Shown piece by piece: positions 43,279 through 47,218 of a stretch of 47,218 bases of DNA. The stretch covers positions 1-47,218 of the forward strand of contig CAJXYT010000007.1 in assembly GCA_913063505.1 (NCBI GenBank), written 5' to 3'. The notes beneath the pieces were generated by a model that was given only the letters and a program-made list of their open reading frames with translations, was not told the origin of the DNA and did not search any database. Position 1 is the stretch's first letter. Each line of letters opens with the position of its first letter. The translations under genes and the position numbers were made by a program. Source of the stretch: an uncultured Gammaproteobacteria bacterium (GTDB lineage: Bacteria; Pseudomonadota; Gammaproteobacteria; Steroidobacterales; Woeseiaceae).

Positions 43279-43412
43279 CTAATCGGGTATTGCGTTATTG
43301 AGAGAGTTCCTGCTTCTAGCCAAAAGCAGATGGTCAAATTTTCCAGAATCTCGCATTTTCGTGGCCAGTTTTGGGGAAAGTAGTGGCTCGGTGATAGCTT
43401 TTCGCAAGGAGC

Positions 43413-43440
43413 TTGCACTGTTTTTGATACTGTATATAAT
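43413..43440 (+). promoter_or_regulatory. lexA: lexA promoter
   Basis: TTGCAC (43413-43418) and a perfect TATAAT (43435-43440) with a 16-base spacer. The -10 is embedded in the first SOS box, so LexA binding would block RNA polymerase. Confidence 0.85.
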
Positions 43441-43465
43441 AACAGCATACTGTGAATACATACAG
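43430..43465 (+). promoter_or_regulatory. Two tandem LexA-binding SOS boxes
   Basis: Box 1 at 43430-43445 (CTGTATATAATAACAG) and box 2 at 43450-43465 (CTGTGAATACATACAG) both fit CTG-N10-CAG with CTGT/ACAG arms. They are 20 bases apart centre to centre, putting both on one DNA face. The arrangement mirrors the E. coli lexA operator and indicates autorepression. Confidence 0.95.
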
Positions 43466-43476
43466 GGACTGCTGAG

Positions 43477-44094
43477 ATGCGCGAACTAACTGCACGACAA
43501 AAACAAATTCTTGAATTAATTCAAGACTGTATCTACGAAACCGGCATGCCTCCGACGCGTGCTGAAATCGCCAGTGAGCTCGGCTTTAAGTCTGCTAACG
43601 CAGCTGAGGAGCATCTCCGTGCATTGCAACGCAAAGGTGTGTTGGATCTGATACCCGGCACATCGCGTGGCATTCAACTGAAAGACTCTCTGCGTGATCA
43701 GATGGGTTTGCCATTGATTGGTCGGGTTGCTGCCGGTAGCCCCATCCTCGCAGAGGAGCATATCGAGACACACTACAGAATTGATCCGCAACTGTTCAAT
43801 CCCAAACCGCATTATCTGTTGCGTGTAGCGGGCATGAGTATGCGTGATGCCGGCATACTCGATGGCGACCTGGTCGCGGTGCACCGCACGCCTGAAGTGC
43901 GTAGTCGACAGATCATCGTTGCACGCATCGATGATGAAGTGACAGTAAAGCGTTATCGACAGACTGGTTCGATCGTGTCGCTGTTACCCGAGAACGATGA
44001 CTTTGAACCCATTGTAGTTGATCTGAGAGAGCAGTCACTCGTCATCGAAGGTGTAGTTGTCGGTGTTATTCGTGATGGTCTTCCGCTGCACTAA
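43477..44094 (+). CDS. lexA: SOS repressor LexA
   Basis: Represses DNA-damage genes and cleaves itself when RecA filaments form. The 205-residue protein has an N-terminal winged-helix domain ([15 protein letters not shown] near residues 25-39). The Ala86-Gly87 cleavage site is in RVAAGSP. The catalytic Ser121 (GMSM) and Lys158 (TVKRY) complete the dyad. AGGGA is 8 bases before the ATG. Length and numbering are within three residues of E. coli LexA. No sulA-like gene follows; it converges on gspF. Confidence 0.97.
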   Translation: MRELTARQKQILELIQDCIYETGMPPTRAEIASELGFKSANAAEEHLRALQRKGVLDLIPGTSRGIQLKDSLRDQMGLPLIGRVAAGSPILAEEHIETHYRIDPQLFNPKPHYLLRVAGMSMRDAGILDGDLVAVHRTPEVRSRQIIVARIDDEVTVKRYRQTGSIVSLLPENDDFEPIVVDLREQSLVIEGVVVGVIRDGLPLH

Positions 44095-44155
44095 TATCTC
44101 CTGACGATGAGTTTAGGAGAGCTACTGAAAACCCGGGAGCCTGACGAGGCAAGTG

Positions 44156-45370
44156 CTAACGAATTAGATTATTGATCTCAAAAATGGGCAGCAAGATAGC
44201 CAAGACAATGGTCAGTACGACGCCACCCATTATTACGATCACCAACGGCTGCAATATGCCAAGTAATGTGGCAATAAGGCCATTGACTTCGCGCTCCTGC
44301 CCGGCGGCCGCACGGCCCAACATCTCTTCGAGCCTACCACCTGCTTCGCCACTGGAGATCAGGTGAATCATCATCGGCGGAAACAACTTGCTGACGGTCA
44401 GCGACTTGCTGATCGATGCTCCTTCGCGAACGCGAACGGCCGCCTCAATGACGGCATCACGCATGGGTAAATTCTCAATCACTTCCGCCGAAATATTAAG
44501 TGCCTCGAGGATCGGGACACCGCTGCCTGCAAGAATACTTAGGGTGCGCGTAAAGCGCGCAGTATTGATGCCACGGGCCAACTTACCTGTAATCGGCATT
44601 CGCAACAGGAATCGATGGTAGACACGGCGCGGCCTATCCAGCTGTAGCAACCGCCACAATCCATATGCGGCGAGCGAAAGAGCGATGATCAACGCGAACC
44701 AATAGTTGACAAGAAAGTCACTGGTCGCAATCAGGCCGCGCGTCAGGCCAGGTAATTCAGCTTGAGTGCTCTGAAAGACGCCAACAATTTTTGGCACGAC
44801 AGTCGCTAGCATGAAAGAAATGATGAGAATAGCCATGACGATCAATGCAGCAGGATAGACCATAGCATTAGTGATGTTTTGCCTAAGCTCCTGACGAGAC
44901 TCGGTGTAGTCCGCCAAGCGCTCCAGCACAACATCAAGATGTCCGGACTGCTCACCGGCAGCGACAGTCGCTCGATACAACTCGGGAAATGCTTGTGGAA
45001 AATTACCAAGTCCGTCCGCGAGCGTGTAGCCCTCCATAATTTTGGCACGAACACCAAGCAAAATGCTTTTCGTACGTGGGTTGTCATTTTGCTGTGATAC
45101 CGCGAGCAACGACTCCTCAAGCGGCATTCCAGATTGGGATAATGATGCGAGTTGCCTGGTTACGAGCGCGAGTTCTGCAGATGAGATGCCCTTACGGAAC
45201 GAAAAGCTGCGCTGCCTGCGTGATTCCTTTTGTGCAACCTCGGTGACACTGACGGGCAAAAGCTTGCGGGCACGAAGTAACTGCCGGATGTGTTTTGGTG
45301 TGTCACCTTCGAGGAGGCCCTTGGCCTGCTTGCCGGCCTGATCCATCGCAATATATTCGAACGCACCCAT
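44156..45370 (-). CDS. gspF: Type II secretion inner-membrane protein GspF
   Basis: 404-residue platform protein of the type II secretion system. It has two T2SSF domains (about 73-193 and 274-396) and three membrane helices (about 170-193, 222-242 and 376-396). SGMPLEESLLAVSQ and GSGVPILEALNIS are the paired family motifs. It starts MGAFEYIAMDQAGKQ, typical of GspF rather than PilC. It is 9 bases after gspE. The operon appears to stop here: no gspG follows before lexA. Confidence 0.93.
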   Translation of the reverse strand: MGAFEYIAMDQAGKQAKGLLEGDTPKHIRQLLRARKLLPVSVTEVAQKESRRQRSFSFRKGISSAELALVTRQLASLSQSGMPLEESLLAVSQQNDNPRTKSILLGVRAKIMEGYTLADGLGNFPQAFPELYRATVAAGEQSGHLDVVLERLADYTESRQELRQNITNAMVYPAALIVMAILIISFMLATVVPKIVGVFQSTQAELPGLTRGLIATSDFLVNYWFALIIALSLAAYGLWRLLQLDRPRRVYHRFLLRMPITGKLARGINTARFTRTLSILAGSGVPILEALNISAEVIENLPMRDAVIEAAVRVREGASISKSLTVSKLFPPMMIHLISSGEAGGRLEEMLGRAAAGQEREVNGLIATLLGILQPLVIVIMGGVVLTIVLAILLPIFEINNLIR

Positions 45371-45379
45371 AAACTATAA

Positions 45380-46891
45380 CTAGTCTTCGCGTGTAACGGA
45401 AAGAACTTCATCGAGCGTCGTTTGACCTCGCATGACCAGGCGCCGACCATCCGCGCGAATGCTCGCGCTGCTTTCGCGAGCATGCCGCTCGAGGTCCTGC
45501 TCGCTTACGCCATCATGAATTATCTCACGCATGCGATCATCGAGCGAGATCAGCTCGTAAATACCTGTGCGTCCGATAAATCCGCGATTGCCTCCAGTTC
45601 CCGCCTTGTACAGGGTAGGAGCGTTTGCCGGATCGACACCAAGGACTTCGCATTCGTAGTCCGTGGCCGTGTAAGGTATTTTCGTTTCCTCATCCAACAC
45701 GCGAACCAGTCGCTGAGCGAGAACGCCGATTAAACTAGATGCGAGGAGATAGGGTGCAACGCCCATGTCACGAAGCCGCGTGACGGCGCCGCTCGCGGTA
45801 TTGGTATGTAAGGTTGAAAGCACAAGGTGACCGGTCAAACTCGCCTGCACTGCGATTTCGGCAGTCTCAAGATCCCGAATTTCGCCGACCATTACCACGT
45901 CCGGATCTTGACGTAAGATCGCTCGAAGACCGCGTGCAAATGTCATTTCTACTTTCGTATTGACCTGAGTTTGTCCGATGCCATCGATTAAATACTCGAT
46001 CGGGTCTTCGACGGTCATGATGTTGCGGCTGTTGTCGTTGATGCGTTCTAGCGCGGCGTACAATGTCGTTGTCTTTCCTGAGCCCGTCGGGCCAGTGACG
46101 AGAATGATGCCGTGCGGTTTGCGTATGAGTTTATCAATCGCCTGCGTGGATCCGTCGTCCATACCAAGCGCCGCTAGATTGAGCCGTCCGGCTTGCTTGT
46201 CGAGCAGTCGTAGAACAACTCTCTCGCCATGCCCAGAAGGCATTGTTGATACTCGGACATCGACCGCTCGACCAGCAATCTTTAACGAAATTCTTCCGTC
46301 TTGCGGGAGTCGCTTTTCGGCAATATCAAGTTTGGACATAACCTTGATTCTGGATACGACCAGCGGTGCGAGCGCGCGACGCGTTTGCAGCACCTCACGC
46401 AATACACCATCAATACGAAATCTAACGTTCAGGCGATTCTCGTAGGTCTCTACGTGTACGTCAGACGCATGTTCCTTGATAGCTTCAGTGAGTACAGCAT
46501 TGATGAACCGAATGATCGGAGCATCGTCATTACTTTCCAGAAGGTCCGATGGTTCCAGTTCCCGTGCGACTTGAGTCAGGTCAAAATCTTCGTCAAGCCC
46601 GTCGACCATTTGTGCCGCATTTTTTGAATCCTGCTCGTAGGTCTCTTGCAGCATGGCATCGAATGCTTCTGCTGATACGCGCGATAACTTTAATGGAACG
46701 CCGGCGAAACGCCGTGCTTCGGAAAGGCTTAATGGCGTAGCGTCGCTACGGTATACAGCTTCACCTGATTCTTCACTGATCAACTTGAGAAGCACACCAT
46801 GTCGCTTTGCAAACGAAAACGGCAGAGATTTACGGACCGACTTGCCCGCGTCGTCTTCTGCCGCCATTACGATTTCGTTATTCGCTTCCAT
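45380..46891 (-). CDS. gspE: Type II secretion ATPase GspE (lacking the zinc cysteines)
   Basis: 503-residue motor ATPase of type II secretion. The N-terminal domain binds GspL in relatives. The ATPase core has Walker A GPTGSGKTTTLY, the Asp box EDPIEY, Walker B VGEIRDLETA and the His box GHLVLSTLHTN. The two CxxC pairs usually found between the ATPase core and GRTGIYEL are missing; only one unrelated Cys (YECEV) lies in that span. The start at 46891 overlaps the gspD stop by 14 bases and has GGAAGG upstream; ATG 46867 is an alternative. Confidence 0.93.
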   Translation of the reverse strand: MEANNEIVMAAEDDAGKSVRKSLPFSFAKRHGVLLKLISEESGEAVYRSDATPLSLSEARRFAGVPLKLSRVSAEAFDAMLQETYEQDSKNAAQMVDGLDEDFDLTQVARELEPSDLLESNDDAPIIRFINAVLTEAIKEHASDVHVETYENRLNVRFRIDGVLREVLQTRRALAPLVVSRIKVMSKLDIAEKRLPQDGRISLKIAGRAVDVRVSTMPSGHGERVVLRLLDKQAGRLNLAALGMDDGSTQAIDKLIRKPHGIILVTGPTGSGKTTTLYAALERINDNSRNIMTVEDPIEYLIDGIGQTQVNTKVEMTFARGLRAILRQDPDVVMVGEIRDLETAEIAVQASLTGHLVLSTLHTNTASGAVTRLRDMGVAPYLLASSLIGVLAQRLVRVLDEETKIPYTATDYECEVLGVDPANAPTLYKAGTGGNRGFIGRTGIYELISLDDRMREIIHDGVSEQDLERHARESSASIRADGRRLVMRGQTTLDEVLSVTRED

Positions 46892-47218
46892 CGCCCACGC
46901 TGCCTTCCTGCTTCTGGACTTGCTCGCTACTCAATGGCGGCAGCATAGGACGGTTTTGGCCGGGCATCAGCGCGACGTCGTTACCCTGATTTCCCCTTTG
47001 TACTTCGCGTATAAAATTGTATTTGGCGTTGGTTTCCATTGCTGTTTGCGAGGCATCCCGTAAAATCTCAGCGCGAATGAAAATCATCAAATTGGTCTTG
47101 ACCTTTTCGGTCTTTCTCGATCGAAAGAGATTTCCTAACAACGGGATTGATCCGAGAATTGGCACTCGTTGGTCACTCTCCCTTAGAACATCTTCGAGTA
47201 GACCGCCTAGTACTAGGA
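46878..47218 (-). CDS. gspD: Type II secretion secretin GspD (3' end only)
   Basis: The last 113 codons or so of an outer-membrane secretin; the rest lies beyond the window. LGGLLEDVLRESDQRVPILG and IPLLGNLFRS form the conserved end of the secretin domain, where GGLI...QRVPLLGDIP is usual. NLMIFIRAEIL closes the barrel. The remaining 50 residues or so form a polar C-terminal tail, possibly for a pilotin (inference). It overlaps gspE by 14 bases. Confidence 0.92.
   Translation of the reverse strand, partial: LVLGGLLEDVLRESDQRVPILGSIPLLGNLFRSRKTEKVKTNLMIFIRAEILRDASQTAMETNAKYNFIREVQRGNQGNDVALMPGQNRPMLPPLSSEQVQKQEGSVGDGSE

Larger units (their letters stand above)
42842..43476. other. Intergenic region between lpp and lexA (635 bases)
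   Basis: The longest non-coding stretch. It holds a possible lpp promoter on the minus strand (TTGCAG, 17 bases, AATAAT, about 42881-42909) and AT-rich sequence around 42925-42985. A plus-strand ATG frame of 53 codons (42957-43118) resembles nothing I know. A start-less minus-strand membrane ORF (43165-43278) and the lexA promoter with SOS boxes at the right edge complete it. Confidence 0.5.

Overview
The window looks like chromosomal core sequence of a free-living, probably aquatic gammaproteobacterium. The evidence is the gene neighbourhoods: prfB-lysS, sdhCDAB-sdhE, lepA-lepB-rnc-era-recO-pdxJ-acpS, mfd-csiV, lolCED, exbBD-msbA-lpxK-kdsB, rne/rluC, maf/yceD-rpmF-plsX, and lexA beside a type II secretion operon. 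Base composition is near 50% G+C and looks even. I see no insertion sequence, phage gene, CRISPR array, tRNA or rRNA. I cannot name the genus from sequence alone.

Layout. 1-2.7 kb: prfB, with its programmed +1 frameshift, and lysS. 2.7-7.2 kb: a respiratory block with a short YgfZ-type protein, a 54-residue SDHAF4-like (DUF1674) protein, sdhC, sdhD, sdhA, sdhB and sdhE. The two classes of SdhA flavoprotein assembly factor therefore flank one succinate dehydrogenase operon. 7.4-15.1 kb: rseC (without the usual nadB/rpoE/rseA/rseB before it), a glutaredoxin-like gene, lepA, lepB, rnc, era, recO, pdxJ, acpS and a PolB-like exonuclease. 15.1-20.4 kb: rlmD, nagZ, then a two-gene sialic-acid module (SiaT-type Na+ symporter and N-acetylneuraminate lyase). 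20.5-25.3 kb (minus strand): mfd and csiV; CsiV carries a striking ELED(Y/H) pentapeptide tandem repeat. 25.5-28.7 kb: lolC, lolE and lolD. 28.7-34.9 kb: a DUF2062 protein, then exbB, exbD, msbA, lpxK, kdsB and a low-molecular-weight protein tyrosine phosphatase. 34.9-41.5 kb: rne (minus) divergent from rluC, then maf, yceD, rpmF and plsX. 41.5-42.8 kb: an L,D-transpeptidase convergent with an OprI/Lpp-type lipoprotein, its likely substrate. 43.4-44.1 kb: lexA with two tandem SOS boxes. 44.2 kb to the end (minus): gspF, gspE and the 3' end of gspD.

The envelope theme is strong: LPS precursor synthesis and flipping, lipoprotein release, peptidoglycan recycling, an Lpp/L,D-transpeptidase pair and type II secretion. 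No obviously new multi-gene system is present. The best leads are the double flavinylation-factor arrangement at sdh, the CsiV repeat, the Ldt/Lpp pair with its embedded terminator, a GspE lacking its zinc cysteines, a start-less membrane ORF before lexA, and several small coupled ORFs in gaps.
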